From: Numida meleagris
Taxonomy: Eukaryota; Chordata; Aves; Galliformes; Numididae
Length of the DNA stretch: 64,000 bases
Direction: 5' to 3'
NCBI RefSeq assembly: GCF_002078875.1
Contig: NC_034409.1
Location: 19,400,594-19,464,593 of the forward strand
Positions 26,062 through 40,062 of the stretch are shown piece after piece. Below the pieces are notes generated by a model. The model was not told the origin of the DNA, ran no database searches, and saw only the letters and a list, made by a program, of their open reading frames with translations. Positions within the stretch are counted from its first letter, which is position 1; every line of letters starts with the position of its first letter. A program made the translations under genes and the position numbers.

Positions 26062-26613
26062 CTGTACTCAGCCCTGGTGAGGCCGCACCTCGAGTACTGT
26101 GTTCAATTTTGGTCCCCTCACTGCAAGACAGACATCGAGGCCCTGGAGCACATCCAGAGAAGGGCAACAAAGCTGATGAGGGGTCTGGAGAACAAGTCTT
26201 AATGAGGAGAGGCTGAGAGAGCTGGGATTTTTCAGTCTGCAAGAGAGAAGACTCAGGGGAGACCTTATCGCTCTCTACAACTACCTGGAGGGAGGTTGTA
26301 GTGAGCTGGGGGTCGGCCTCTTCTCTCATGTAACTAGTGATAGGACAAGGGGGAATGGCATCAGTTGGTGCAAGGGGAAATTCAGGTTGGACATTAAGAG
26401 GGAATTCTTCTTTGAAAGAGTGGTCAGGTGCTGAAACAGGCTGCCCAGGGAGGTGTGGTGGAGTCACTGACCCTGGAGGTGTTCCAGAAGCACTTAGATG
26501 TTGTACTGAGGGATGTGGTTTAGTGAGAACTATTGGTGATAGGTTGACAGTTGGACTGGATGATCTTGGAAGTGTTTTCCAACCTTGGTGATTCTATGAT
26601 TCTATGATTCTGT
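26062..26613 (+). mobile_element. CR1 LINE, 5'-truncated 3' third
   Basis: It starts at 'ctgtactcagccctggtgagg', the [10 protein letters not shown] part of ORF2. Next come 'gacatcgaggccctggagcacatcc' ([11 protein letters not shown]) and 'ctctacaactacctggagggagg' ([11 protein letters not shown]). The 'ggttggacattaagagg' block and a good octamer tail (three units) end it near 26613. A one-base indel near 26200 and in-frame stops (for example 'gtgctgaaacagg' where CACTGGAAC is usual) make it a pseudocopy. It belongs to the same CR1 class as 3740 and 45941. Confidence 0.96.
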
Positions 26614-29600
26614 ATTTTCCATTTAACAAACACTGTGATCTATTCAGTATTTGCATTCTTGTGCTGTCAAATTAATAGAGTATTTCTTATGTTACTGAAA
26701 CCCTTAGAAATTTTAGTTTCAGAGACTAATTCCTAGGAAATAGTTCTCAGGACAGTTTCTCATTTTTGTTGCCTGTTGCCTGCTGGGGAAATATAACATA
26801 TGGAAGACCGCAGTCTTACTGCCTTCGCCAGGGAATGATGAATTTGCATATTGTCCTGCAACACTGTCACTGGCTGCCTGGTCCCACACTTGTGCCCACA
26901 CCACAGGTACAGACTTTTATCCAGGGAATCCAAATTGTCACCTACTATCTACAGTCTCAACAGCATTTTGGCTCTAAAAATAGAGATACAGAACAAAAAG
27001 ATTAAGTGACTTGCTCAGGACAGAACAATAAATCAGTGTGAAGAGCTGAGATTACAGCTCTTCAAAATCAGTTCTAATACACTAAAGAAATCTTTGTATA
27101 ACTTTCTGTATAACTTTCAGACTTTGTTCCTCTCTATACTTCCTCTCACTCTACCATTTTAACAATACATTCAGCTTCTAATCTGTTTTTTCCTTCATGT
27201 TTCTTCTGTGAAATTGTAATTGAATAACATCTACCTCTAAAAAATCAATCATTAGAAAACTAAGAAGTGGAAAATCTGAAACATTTTACTTTTAGCTAAA
27301 ATGTACTTATTTATTTTTAACTATAATAAAAAAATCACTTCTTTGCATAGAGACCACTGAACTTTCAAGAAATGCTAAATCATGATATATATAAATTTAA
27401 GTTCTTTCAATAAAACCAAGAAAGTCAAATCATTCAGTGATGACTATTCTCCACTTTTCTCCTATTCTCTGTTAGAACTCATATAATGAACAATAACAAT
27501 TGTTGGCCATTAATGGACTTCTGAAGAGAAGCTTTATCTTGACATTTGCATTTCTTTATTCTTGTAGCATTTTAAAGGTCATGACTCACTCAAAAAATTA
27601 AACAAATCTTCACGCTGTCATCTCAAAGTGGTCCCAGCAGTGCAAACTCCCAGTTTTCCCACTATTCTATACTTTCATGTCAAGATCTTTTGATGTTATG
27701 ATAAATCAGTAATCAGATATATCTATCAGCTGTCATTATATTTGCACAATTTTGCTATGTGAACTTATCTGCATTTTCATTTTCTAAGTTCAGTCAGAGA
27801 GTGCTCCAGCAATAAGCAACTGGCCAATGGGAATAAATATGGCAATAGTCTATGCTCCTATACTTGATCAAGCTGTGGAATAGAAAGTAGCCTTAAACTG
27901 AAGTCATCTACATGAGAAGCAGCATAGGATGATTCTTCTTGACTTATATACAAGTTTATCTCATGCTCACCTCATACTCTCACTCTGGTCCTGATCTGCT
28001 AATCCTGGAACGTACAAAAATATAAACCAAGATTTAAGGTTATTTATAGATATCCTATTTGCAGACTACACAAGGACAATAATCCAAGTTACCTAAGAAT
28101 CTGTCCTAATCTTGTACAAGGCACAAACGAAAACAAAATGCCTGAACATGCTTTCTCCTCTAATTCAGTGAAATGTAAATAAGCAGCTTTTATGATTTCA
28201 ATTTTTATTATGTCCATAAATGTAATATATAGCAGCTTGAGCATACATTTCAATTTATTTGAAGAGAATATTTGCAGTTTGTAGTAAAATATATAATTGG
28301 ATAAGGAGCACTTCTTAAAGTGTACCAGGGTCATGTGTAAGAAACCTTGAAGTAAGTCATTAATCCAATTAATGTTCTCATATGGTTGATCATAGTCAGG
28401 TGACTGGAATTCATCTTGTTTTAGCGGCACTGTAAAGAAACATCTGTGCAGAACATCAACAACTAAAATTGGCTCAGTGATTCACTTCTGTCTTCTTTGG
28501 ACAATCCTACAATTTTAATTTTTATTTTGTTAAGGCCACTATCCTTCACTGCTTCTCCTCAGGTCAAAGCAGCAGAAACAATACTGGTCAAATACAGATG
28601 CTTATTCTCTAGGGTCCCTCCTTGATTGAGCCATTCCACTGAAGTGTTCCTCCTTGGAGCCTGTGACACTTCCAGTCCATACCTTCCTCTCTATGGTAGA
28701 GCTCCCATTATCCTTCCTCCCCTGGTTTAATGACTTCTCTTCTTGTGGCTATGAGCCAGAGCACACAGTGCAGCTAGGAGGAACATATGGCCCTTAGAAT
28801 GTTGGTCATGCCATAGCTGCTCCCTTTGCCCTGCTCTGATCCCTGCAGCCTGCCTAGTCTGGCACACATGATAACACCTTCAGATGCTAAAGATTCAGCT
28901 TAGCAAAGATCCATTTACTGGGTATTTAAATGACTTAGAGGACAGCAATCTCAAGTCTTGTGTTCTTCTGTTCTGCCTGTCAGATGCTCTAGCTTTTAAG
29001 ATTATAGGAAGATTCTTTTAAGAACCTCTTTGTGTCTGAGCAAACTAATCTGGGAATCTTTTGCCTGTATATTCTGTTCTTCAGGATTTAAATCTTAATC
29101 TAATTAGTTTCAGTTATTTATTTAACTATTTCAAAATATATACATGTATGCAAGATGGAAATATTTAAAGACAATTATGTAAACTTTTTTATCAGGCCAG
29201 GAAAATTTGAAACCAAAAAAGCTGATAGTGCTATTTATATCCATAGAGCTGGTACCTCATTCTCACTCTGCTAATATCTCCAAATTATAGCAAATGAATT
29301 ATAATTGTACCATTTTAAAGTCTGCAAGTTGCACATAATGTATGTATCATTTCTGCTTTTATTTCATGCCTTTGTCAGTAGCAAATGCTTTGAAATATAT
29401 CATATTTATAAATCTAAAGCAATTTCAAAGTTTTTAATTCTTCCACTCTGCTTAGTATATTCTCTCTCTCTCAACGGACACATCTGAGAAGTACTCAATG
29501 GCTTAAATGAGGACTCTCCAAAGATATAGTTTAGGAGAGTTGGATAATACTGAAACATTTCAGGTGTAGACAAAAAAAAAACAGAAGGCCATTCTAGTTT

Positions 29601-32600
29601 TTGAGGAAGTAATTAGAATATTTTTTCCTGGGACTCTAGTGAAGGTTGAATATAGTTCTTAAAGTAAAAAACTGAGAAATATTCAACCTTCAAATATGTA
29701 AAGTTTGTATTACAATCTTCAGTCACAAGAAACAGCTCACATCTCATTGAATTTCCTCATACTTACAAAATTCTACCAGTGTATTTGCAGTAAAATAAAT
29801 AACCTCATGACATCTTTTCATATATTCTTCACAAATTACTAAATTTTAAAAGCAATCACAACTTTGTCAATTAACAGAATACATCTGTGGGAAGTAAATC
29901 TTTTTTACACCATACATACATGACATCTCTATTTCTAAAAAGCTCAACTTCCCCAGCAGACAGATAATAAAGTGAACTATATCTGCTACTGAAAGATGGT
30001 CTCTAGGAATTAGTCTGGGTGTGAAAATACAGTTCTCTAAGCTCTGACTTGTTTGTTAGGATAAGGTTAAAACTTAGATCAACATAAAAATCCCATCTTT
30101 TCCCTTTGAAAATGGTCAATCAGTAAAAGCAAAACTAAAATACTATCATTTGGCACTAATCCAAGTGTCTGCAAGCTAGCATGCTTCCCTGAATAAAATA
30201 CTGATTTTCTTTTTACATAAATTAAGGTACTGTCTGCAACACATAGGTAGCCAGTGTACCTCTTAAGGTGCTGCATAGAACAAAGTAGTTAAACAATTAA
30301 AGAGAAATGTGTTGGGGAAGATAGTTTTAAAGAGGTATGGCAAAAATACTATTACTGCCTATCAAAGAAAGAAAAATGATTTCTAAGTAGCAGAAAGTGG
30401 AAACAAAGATGAAGAAGCAAGAAGAGAGAAGAATGTAATCCTGTTTCATTTGCTTTAATTGTCTAGTAATCAATCTTAGCGAAATCCTTTAGTATCAAGC
30501 AGAACTTTAACTTAAAAAAAACCCTCACATAAACTTTTAATATCTAGCCCCAGACTTAAGAAATTTTTAACCCATTAGAATTGTCCCACTGACATCAATA
30601 TAGCAACTACTTAAAATCAGTGTTAGTTTCCTCATTCTGTATCATACTAAAAAATTCAGGAGCAGTTACTTGTTTAAAAATACTCTGAAATGTCTGAAAT
30701 GTGAAAATAATATATGGTCAAGAGTAGATAATGTTCTTATGTAACATAAACTGACAAATATTACTTGCAAACTCTTATTCATTACATCTAATGAACTTTG
30801 TTCTCTGTCTTGGTGCATATTTTCATTCTATTGTCATACTATCTAAGAACACAAATGAGGTACTGAAGCATGTCACCAAGCTTTCTGAAAATTCACTAAT
30901 ATTGATGAATTAAAACTAAGCCAGAAGAATCTAAAAGAGCAAATGGATTTGTAGCAGTGACAATCTGTAAAGACTGACTATACTACTCAATTACCAAACT
31001 GAAATTGAATGAGTAAAACACATACATTGTTTTTTGACACACTAACTATTTCAGCATTGTAACCAACAAATTTGAAAACCTTACTCCTAACTGAGCTTTC
31101 AGTATGCATATTTCATAAGAAGTAGGGCATGTAATTCATAGGAACTAGGGCAAATACATTGGGTGTCGAAACTGCTGTCTTCCCTGGATGCTGTCCACTG
31201 GTTTGAAAATCTTACACTCAGAGTAGAGCTTCCCCCATGGTAGTTTTCTCAGTAGGTGGCTTAATTAAACTTCAGCACAGAGTACTGGCTTGTTGGGCTC
31301 AGGCTGCATGCTTGGCTTTTCCCAGAAGCTGTGGTAATTCCTGAAATGTCGAAACAGATTGTTTCAAGCAGGTCATAAAAACATAACTTGTCAGTTTCTC
31401 TAAAGCTCCAGCTGCTGCACACAACTTTCTGCCCACCCTGAAGAAAGACAATTGTGTTTCAGCCATTGTGTTAGCAGTGATGCATTGTTTGCCCAGTCTT
31501 GAGGACTGCTGGATACAATGCTGGTTATTTTACATGTTGGGAAAGAATATTTTCCTTTATAATTTTAAGAAATGGCATAAAAAGTTCTATTCACTGTGAC
31601 CTTCCAATCTCTTTAAAAGAACTTCTAAAACATCATGCTGAAATGCCCACCTGATCAAATGGATGGGCATCTTGTTGTTTGCTTCAAACTGCTAAGTATA
31701 GCACTTGTAAAGTTTTTCCTCTATTTTGATGTAATGTTTGGATATCATATTTGTAAACGTTTTGGAAAATAGTTAATCTCAGCTTTGGAGGCAAGATGAA
31801 AAGTTTGTTCATTGCTCAACACAAAAAAAAAATAGAATAAGAGAAAAAGAAAAAGGTGTTATGTTTTGTGTATTTCATTCTCACAGGTTGCTACTGATAA
31901 CAGATTTTTTTGTTGATCAAATGCTTTCAATTTTTTGAATTCTAGGTAGCATACAAACTACAGTAGGTAAAACAGCTTTTCGTCTTTTCATCACCTTTCA
32001 AGGTCAGTTACACTGGGTCTTAGAGACAAGGAAAAGAAGGGAGCAGATTACCTGAAATCTTCGTACTGAAATAGCAAAATGATTATCTAAATATTTTTTT
32101 CCCACAGTTTGAGAAGAAAGAAATATTTGAAGCAAAGAGATTTTGGAAGCAATTACTTGTTTTTGTTTCTCTCATATTGCACAATTGTCTGAATGTATAT
32201 TTTAGCTGCATACATATGACATGTAAGTATTTAGCTTCTGCTGAAAATTCACTGAAATTCACTTTATTTTCTGCTGAAAATAAAGGGAAATTGTTTAGAA
32301 CAAGAAAATGCTTTAATACCTACACTGCCAGTGATAGCATTTAGCAATAGTGTGATTATGTATTCTTTTGATCTGAGCATTAGATCAATATTGCATAGAG
32401 AGATCGAAGTCGGGAATAAACTTCCTGTATTAAAATCAGTGCAGTCCGGGTCTAAAACTGTTCGAAAAATGCTTTGGGTAAAGCTGTGAGTAAAGTTTTC
32501 TAACAATCGATTAATTAATACCTCCGAGTTTAACATTCCTCCATTTCTATGATGAGATTATGGCAGAATATTTGTACACCTTTCTTTCTTTGTGCATACT

Positions 32601-33697
32601 TTGTACTTAAGAAGTTCAGGAGCCCTTTTGAAGTTAGCAGTGAGAAGGCAATCATGCAACAAAAAATATTAGAGACCTTTGTTTTCAGTTCTTTTATATT
32701 CATGATTATTCAGAATTTCACTTTAAAGTTTTGGCTATTAACTTGAGCTGTGTGTAGGAGCTTTCCACACACAAAAAAAGTATAATTACTTGTTATCAAA
32801 TACTTTTCATAACACAAAATTTGCCTACTGAAATTGCTCGAATTAAAACAAAAAAAAAGAAGCTATTACAAAATTAACTTTTATTTTTCTGTTCATCAAT
32901 TCCACCTCTCCAGGTCACAAGTAAACTGGAGCTGTAGGTCACACATCATCTTTAACAAAAAAATATCTATACATCTGAAATAGAAAGATAAAAATTGAGG
33001 GTTGTTCCAGTTTCACTTCCATTTTTTTTAAGTAAACAAGAAAACAAACAGCCCCCCAAATATGACATCAAGCTAAAAGATCCTGCTTTTATACTTGTCA
33101 ACACCTGGGCCAGCCTTGCAGACACGACTCTACAACCACACTGAGCAGTGAGACCTCCTGATCTAAGGATCCTTGTTTACTGCAATATTGTCCTCGTTTA
33201 GTTTTCTCAGTCAACAGAAACAAGTCTTCTCAGTAGGACGGTTCAGAGTGAGTCTATTTTAAATCACTAAAGTCACTCTCTGGAGGACCATGTATCTATA
33301 CAGACATTTAAAAAAACAAACGAAGATTATGCATACACCTAAAAGGTAAACTAAACAACGACAGGAACTGATAACTGATTCAGAGACTAAGCTGGTGGGA
33401 CTGCTTATGTCCATAATAAGTAGTGTTTGGCTCTTGGAAGCCAAATATTACCTTCAATAATAGCTATAATACTAAAATTATACTATAATGCTTGCTTTCT
33501 GAGCATTTTTATCACTTAAATGAGCCTGCAGTACTAAGAAGGCTGTGCTAAAGCCTGTCAGTGTGGGGCATTATAGCACGACGCTAGGGATATATGAAAG
33601 CCTATAGGAATGCTTTCTGTTCTCCCAGAATTGTAACCTCTGATTATGGGTCTAAAACATACAAGATGTGAATTAAAAATTAAACAGTACGGGTAAG
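26614..33697. other. Long unique AT-rich stretch
   Basis: About 7 kb without a supported gene or transposon. A weak exon candidate sits at 28346-28429 on the - strand (see findings). A GC-richer block at about 28540-28870 is unexplained. Short A-runs occur near 29571-29581 and 31822-31831. The remaining open frames of 60-113 codons show no domains. Confidence 0.5.
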
Positions 33698-34184
33698 CAC
33701 AAGAAGGATGCAGAGCTGTTGGATCGTGTCAAGAGGAGGGCCACAGAGATTATCAGAGGGCTGAAGCACCTCTCCTATGAAGAAAAGCTGAGGGAGTTGG
33801 GTTTGCTTAGCCTGAAGGCTCCATGGAGACCTTATTGTAGCCTTCCAGTGCTTGAAAGAATCTTATGAGATGGAGGAAGACCAACTTTTTACACAGTCTG
33901 ATATTAATAAGACAAGGGATAATGTCTTTAAGCAAAAAGAGGGGAGATTTAGATTAGATGTTAGGCAGAATTTTTTTACTCAGAGAGTGGTGAGGCACTG
34001 GCCCAGGCTGCTCAGAGAAGCTGTGGATGTTCCATCCCTGGAGGCGCTCAAGGTCAAGTTGGATGGGACCCTGGGCAGCCTGATCTGATGGGTGGCAACC
34101 CTGTGAATGGAAGGGGGTTAGAACTAGATGATCTTTAAGGCCCCTTCCAACCTAAGCCATCCTGTGATTCTATGATTCTACGAT
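33698..34184 (+). mobile_element. CR1 LINE, 5'-truncated 3' end
   Basis: It begins at 'acaagaaggatgcagagctg' (the KKDAELLDRV region). 'cagagggctgaagcacctctcc', 'gaagaaaagctgagggagttgg' and 'gaccaactttttacacagtc' follow. The frame 33852-34088 keeps [20 protein letters not shown] and VPSLEALKVKLDGTLG, the C-terminal part of ORF2. The tail has two to three octamers, ending near 34184. The 3' UTR 'ccccttccaacctaagccat' puts it with 21405 and with the left half of 45588. Confidence 0.95.
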
Positions 34185-37100
34185 AACTATGAGTCTTTGC
34201 CTTGAGTCTTTGATTTCTCCCCATTTTGTTTTCTATAGTAAGTGTAGCCATTTGGATAGTTTATCTGGTTGAATGAGGTATCTGAAGTTGAGCATGATAA
34301 ATGCTTCCCATATCTTTCTGTTATTCTTTTTTTTTTTTTTATGTTTAATGATTAAATGCTTTGCTCTGTCTTTGGTGAGAAATTGCTATCAGTTATCAAC
34401 ATTTCAAAACTGTCTAAAACATTTGAACAAGATAGATGTGCTATGTGTAGTGGGTAGATATTTCATCTGTATTAATAATTCATCACAGAAAGGTCCAAAA
34501 TTCCTGTCGCAAAAATGTCACCCTTGGAAATCTATAGTTATCCAGCACAAAATTTCAGTGGTTTTCAAAGTACTACAGTTGCATGTAAGGACCTACTATT
34601 CACCAAGGTAAACCTATTGTGATAAAAGTTACTCAGTACTGGAAGGCAGAAGTCAAATTCAGTACCTGAAGTACCTGGTTGAAATTCTTTGTAAAATTTC
34701 TGTATCATCTGCTACATCAGCCTTCTATCATTTCTGTTCCACCAGAATGAATTTACTTCAGTAGGGCCTCTAAATACCTATCTGTTGCACTGTTCTCAGT
34801 GATCAAATATCAATAATAACAAACGAAACTATAAACCTGCTGAGGGTTAAAAAACAAATAAGCCAACAAAGCACAATCAAAACCACAAAAACATACATTT
34901 TAGTCAGTGACTGATGGAAAGGTGAATTTTCATTTCTGTAGTAAGAGAACAAAAGACAAAAATTAAAGGTCTTTTATTTTGCCACAATGGGAAAAAGACA
35001 ATGATAGAATAAGAGCTGATATTTATTTATCCAGACTGAAATTTACTGCAGGGTCATGCGGGATTTACCTCAACAACATTCCATTTTCTGCATACTTGCA
35101 AAGTGTAGGCTATGTCTGCCTTTCCCCTGGAACACAGCATCTCTTCAACTCTGCAGACCAGTGGCAGAAGTGCTGAAGAACTGTGCACTGTTAAGGATAT
35201 GGTTTTCTCCCCATCCATTGCCCAGCATTCCACACTATCAATGTGCCAGTCAGGGAAGGCAGTCTTAATGTGCAATTCAATAGTAAGGTATAATCAGATA
35301 TGGTCATCTGCTGCATACATCTGTGCAGTTTTGACAATCATTGAATTTGCACTGTAATCTTTTCTTCTTAACCTTCTTAATAAATTTTCAGCAGCTGACC
35401 CTGATGGTAATGGTAATAGGTGGACAGATTCCTTCCCTGAATTCTGGTTCGTATAATATTTGACATTAATGTTTAGTTTAAAATGAAAATCATCCTATAT
35501 ATCAGAATATTGTTTGACCACATTTGTCATGAAAAAAAAGTTGAAAATAAACTAGGTACGCAATTCTGTTAATAAGAAGCACCCTGCTATTAGTCTCTGA
35601 TGTTATATCTAGACACAGAGAAACTAACTCATCTGCAGCTGCAATACTAACTCTGAGAAAGATCTCAAATAGCCCAGACACAATCTGAGGCATGCTTTGT
35701 TGACAGTGAGTAAGCAAGAGGCCAACATAGTTCCCAGAAAACTGATATATACGTATATATATATATATATTTTCCCACCTAACATTTTTTTGCAGAAAAG
35801 CAGCCACATTTTATAAGAGCTTTGGAAATACATTCTGGACATAGAAGAACTGGAATTACTTTAATGAACTAGACTTATAATTACTGATGTATTAAGAGGA
35901 GCCAAGTCTCTAAGAGAGATAATAATGAATGCACAGTTCATCACAAAGAAGGGTTGACTTGGACATAAGTATCACCTGAAGCAATGCAAACCATGGATGT
36001 GGAAGCAATGGTTGTCTACCAGAGCAGGTCCTCTCAAACACTCTCCATTAGGTTGTGTTAGAGGAGCCAGAAGAGATTTGTTTGCTCTCCGCTGAATCCC
36101 CACTGGCAAGAGCTGCTCACTGTTATATTGATGCTGGAGAATAGTGATGATGTTGAACAAAACAACAAGAAATCTAAAGATACCTGACAACTTCAGTTAA
36201 CATTCCCAATAACAAAGTTAAGGAAAATTGTGAGAGAAGCCAGGAGTTGCTGCCAGATGCTCTGCTCTCTCAAAAAGTGATAGAGATAATGGACCTTTAA
36301 CTCGCTTTAACACTACCAGTTTTTCTGTTACTTAGATCTGCTCTACAGGAAGGTGAGAGGAAAGCCAGGGGGAAGAATCCTGGAAAATCAAAATCGAGAC
36401 TACACTTTAGAGCCTTTCAGTTCAATTTTAAACTCTGTTTTAAGAAACTTAAAGGCCTCCAACTTGTGCGGTCCACTGTGATGGAATTTTGTTCTTTATG
36501 AGTAAGACCAAACCTTAGGTAAAGGCAAAATCTGGATGTGCTGCATAGCCACTTGCTTTTACACAAAATCTGTTTCTGTTTTAGTAATCTATCCTCCCAC
36601 TCAGTCCAAGGAAGGAAAAGAAAGTGTATCCAGTTATTTTGGTGTTTTACCAAAGTGCAGCTGTTTCCTTTCAGAATTTCAGGCTAGATTTAGTTAACTA
36701 AAAGGAAGAGAGAGTTAAATGGGCCACTTCCTGGACTGTAGACTAAATTAAAAGCTAGAACAACAAAGGCAGTCCAAAACTGTAACTTACAAGCAGTAAA
36801 ACAGAAAGACATTCCATGATATTAACATGAGGAAAATCAGAAGAAGGACAGGGTCAAGACGAGGAGTTCTACGACTATACTATGAAAGGTGTCAGTAAAA
36901 GATAAAATCTCACATTTCTGAGGACTTGCACTTGCTGGATACATACGTCAGAGTTGCAGAGATTTTTATTGTTGTTCATGCTCACCATGTTGGAATACAG
37001 CTTCACACAAAGTAAAATGAAATCTGAACAGTTTATTATCATGTACTTTGCAGCAATTACAATAACTTATTAAGTTAATTCAAAACAGCTTTAAACTGTT

Positions 37101-39637
37101 AAATCATAATTTCTCCCAGCTTATACAGAAATGATGTGTGGTTAGTCATACTGCAAAGAAGATATATGGAAAATTAATCTTGACAGTGTTCAGCATAGTA
37201 AAATCCATCTCTGCATTTCATTTAAAAATGTTCTCATGATAGCTAACTCTTCTTGCTAAAGTCACAAATCTTTATTATTAACACTGTGAACTAGTCACAG
37301 TTATATTTGTATATAAAGATACATGAGGAGAATAAAGAGAAAACATGGATATTCCTCTTAATCCCTGAGGATTATGCAGCTAGGGTCTGCTACTTGTTTA
37401 GAAACTTTTATTGGTCCATGATCACATCATACTATTTTCTTCTTTAAAAAGTAGCAAAAATCTGTGCAAATACTGATAAATTCCTCAACATGAATGTTTG
37501 CTGTTCTTGTCTTTTTTTTTTTTTATTTCAAAAAATACAAACAAAAGAAATAAAGACAAAAGCTACTACATGTAATTTCTTGAATTTTCTATTTATTTCC
37601 TTGAAAATTAAGTGGTATTCTAAGGAAAAGACAAGATAGGATGAATCAGCAGTTTTTACAGTTCAGGATTCCACTTCTCCAGAATTTTCACATGCCGAGT
37701 ATGATGTAAACTAAACAGATTGCTTTAGTTATTTTCCTTGGAACTATACTTGGATTTGAAAAGAGTCCCAGGAGTAAAAAGACTGAGTAGTCCAAAAGTC
37801 ATTAATAAGAAAAAAAAAAAAAATGTAGCCATCAGTATGAAAGAACAGTGATGCAATGTTCATAACTTTTATTTAAATTTCAATTCAATTCTACTAGGAT
37901 TTTATATTCTTTCTTCTATTACATACTCATCACCAAAGAATATTCCTGTAGAAATTTACATGTTAGGAGACCCTGTACAGGATAAGTAACTTCAACAAAT
38001 AAATAGGTATCTATTTCCTAAAATAAGTATGGATTAAGAAAACATCCAACACTTTCTCTGCAATGAATCTAATTGAAATAATTTCTCTATAAAATGTATA
38101 ATGCTACATAGACAGATGAAGGAAAAATATTTATGTAATGTTAAATGTGAAAAATAGAAAAACAAACAAAAAAAGCTTAAATAAATCCAAATTTTGGTTA
38201 AATAAAGTTAAAAATAAAAACCATGACACCCTTAAAAAAACAAACAAACAAAAAAAAACCTTACTAAGAAATTAAACTGCCAGCTTCTGTTCTTTTTCTT
38301 CACTCTAACAAAACTGGCAATGCTTCAAAGTCTTCTGTCTTATAAAATCATCCAAAAAAAGAATTTAGAATACGAAATGTAATACATGCTTTTATTTAAA
38401 GCTGCAATTTTTTTAAAGACAAGCTAAAAGCACAAGAGGATGCTAAGGGAAGAGTATAGATTTTAGAACAGTGATGTAATATGATAAAACAGTCAATAAA
38501 ATAATATGAGGAAAAGATAATAAAATAGGTGTTGCTCTATGGTAAAAATGTTGTAACTAGAATTTACTAGAAGAAAGTCACAATCAACAGCCAAAACTGA
38601 TGTCACTACCAAGAAGGGGAATCAAGGTCTTCACTGATGCTCCATTTGGTGGCAATTTCCCAATATCTGGTTTTCAGAGAGGAGGCAGTCTGGTGCTTGA
38701 TTTGGTCTATCCAAATGAGAAGCTCTCAGAAGCAAAGGTCTTCTTCTAAAGGAAACCTCAGTTAGGCAAAAGATATCACAAGCGGTTTTATGAAGTACAT
38801 GGAATGAAGGAATGAAGGTGACATAGGCAGATGCTTTATGACAACAGATTAGTGTTTAGTTAACCAGAATAACAAAGGTTACTGGGAATACTCACTATTT
38901 ATGATACAACCAGTAATGATAATTGGACCAAAGAAAGAAGGCAGAAAGACTGCTTTACAGGCAATAATTATCATCAGCAGAAGACCTCTCCCTGTTCTGA
39001 GGTGAAGGTGCACTAAAAAAAACCCACTGGTTTAAAAGACTTAAATCACTTATGTTTCATCTGTCTTTTTAAAAATGTTTTAGACATTATTAAGAATATA
39101 GATGCTGTTATTGCTCTCATGTATTACTTTTTTGTATTTAAATTTAAGGCTTGAAAGTGATGATAATACTTTATAATATAATAATGGCCCTTCCAGTGCC
39201 ATCCTCCATTAGGTCAATAAGGACTGGATTTTAACAAAAGGGAGAGAGGAAGGTATTTTATGGAAATAATGGTGTTCTGTAGTATCCGGTGGACTTTTAT
39301 TCCTGTTACTTTAAGTGCACTGTTAGTTATACATAGTTCTTAAAACCAAGATATACTATTTTTTTGTTGTTACCTTAGCTATAAAGAAGTGAAATGAAAT
39401 GTTTGTAACTTTCACTTTCTAACAAATTGCCAATAAATCACTGCCCACCACAGGTAACAACAGTCATCTGTTCATCTAAACATACTGATCCTCATATGGA
39501 GGAGTTTTAAGAAGACATATAGGTTCAGTGCCTAGACATAATCATATGGTTGGGATAGATTTGTACTGACTTCATATTCCAACTTTCCATTTCAAAGAAG
39601 AAAAACCCTAGGTTAATAAATGAATATGCATCTTTGT
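34185..39637. other. Unique AT-rich stretch
   Basis: No supported gene. It contains poly(T) at about 34327-34340, a TA repeat at about 35745-35771, poly(T) at about 37511-37524 and poly(A) near 37809-37823. A somewhat GC-richer patch at 35050-35280 has overlapping open frames of 70-80 codons on both strands, none recognisable. Confidence 0.55.
35745..35771. repeat. (TA)n microsatellite
   Basis: A tatatacgtatatata-type run of about 27 bases. Confidence 0.9.
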
Positions 39638-40062
39638 TTCTTGAACACCTGCAAGGTCAGTGACTCCACCACCTCCCTGGGCACCCCATTCCAGCGCCTG
39701 ACCACTCTCTTGGAAAAGTAGTATTTCCTAACGTCCAACCTGAATCTCACCTAGTGCAACTTGAGGCCATTCCCTCTAGTCCTATCACCAGTTACAAGAG
39801 AGAAGAGGCCGACCCCCAGCTCACTACAACCTCCCTTCAGGTAGCTATAGAGAGTGATAAGGTCACCCTTGAGCCTCCTCTTCTCCAGACTGAACAACCC
39901 CAGCTCTCTCAGCTGCTCCTCATCAGGCCTGTGCTCCACACCCCTCACCAGCTTCATTGCCCTCCTCTGAACACACTCCAGGGCCTCAATGTCTTTCTTT
40001 CAGCGAGGAGCCCAAAACTGAACACAATACTCGAGGTGCGGCCTCACCAGTGCTGAGTACAG
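39638..40062 (-). mobile_element. CR1 LINE lacking its 3' tail
   Basis: On the - strand the frame 39751-39957 reads [51 protein letters not shown] in pieces, the C-terminal region of CR1 ORF2. Further 5' in the element come 'gaggccctggagtgtgttcag' and 'cgcacctcgagtattgtg' in reverse complement. In + coordinates the copy begins at 'ttcttgaacacctgcaagg'. The roughly 110-130 bases of 3' UTR and octamer tail that should lie to its left are absent. A later deletion is the simplest reason. Confidence 0.94.

Noticed and set aside
35054..35275. Overlapping 70-80-codon frames on both strands as an exon
   Set aside because: Both strands are open because the patch is short and balanced in composition; no recognisable protein and no clear splice sites.
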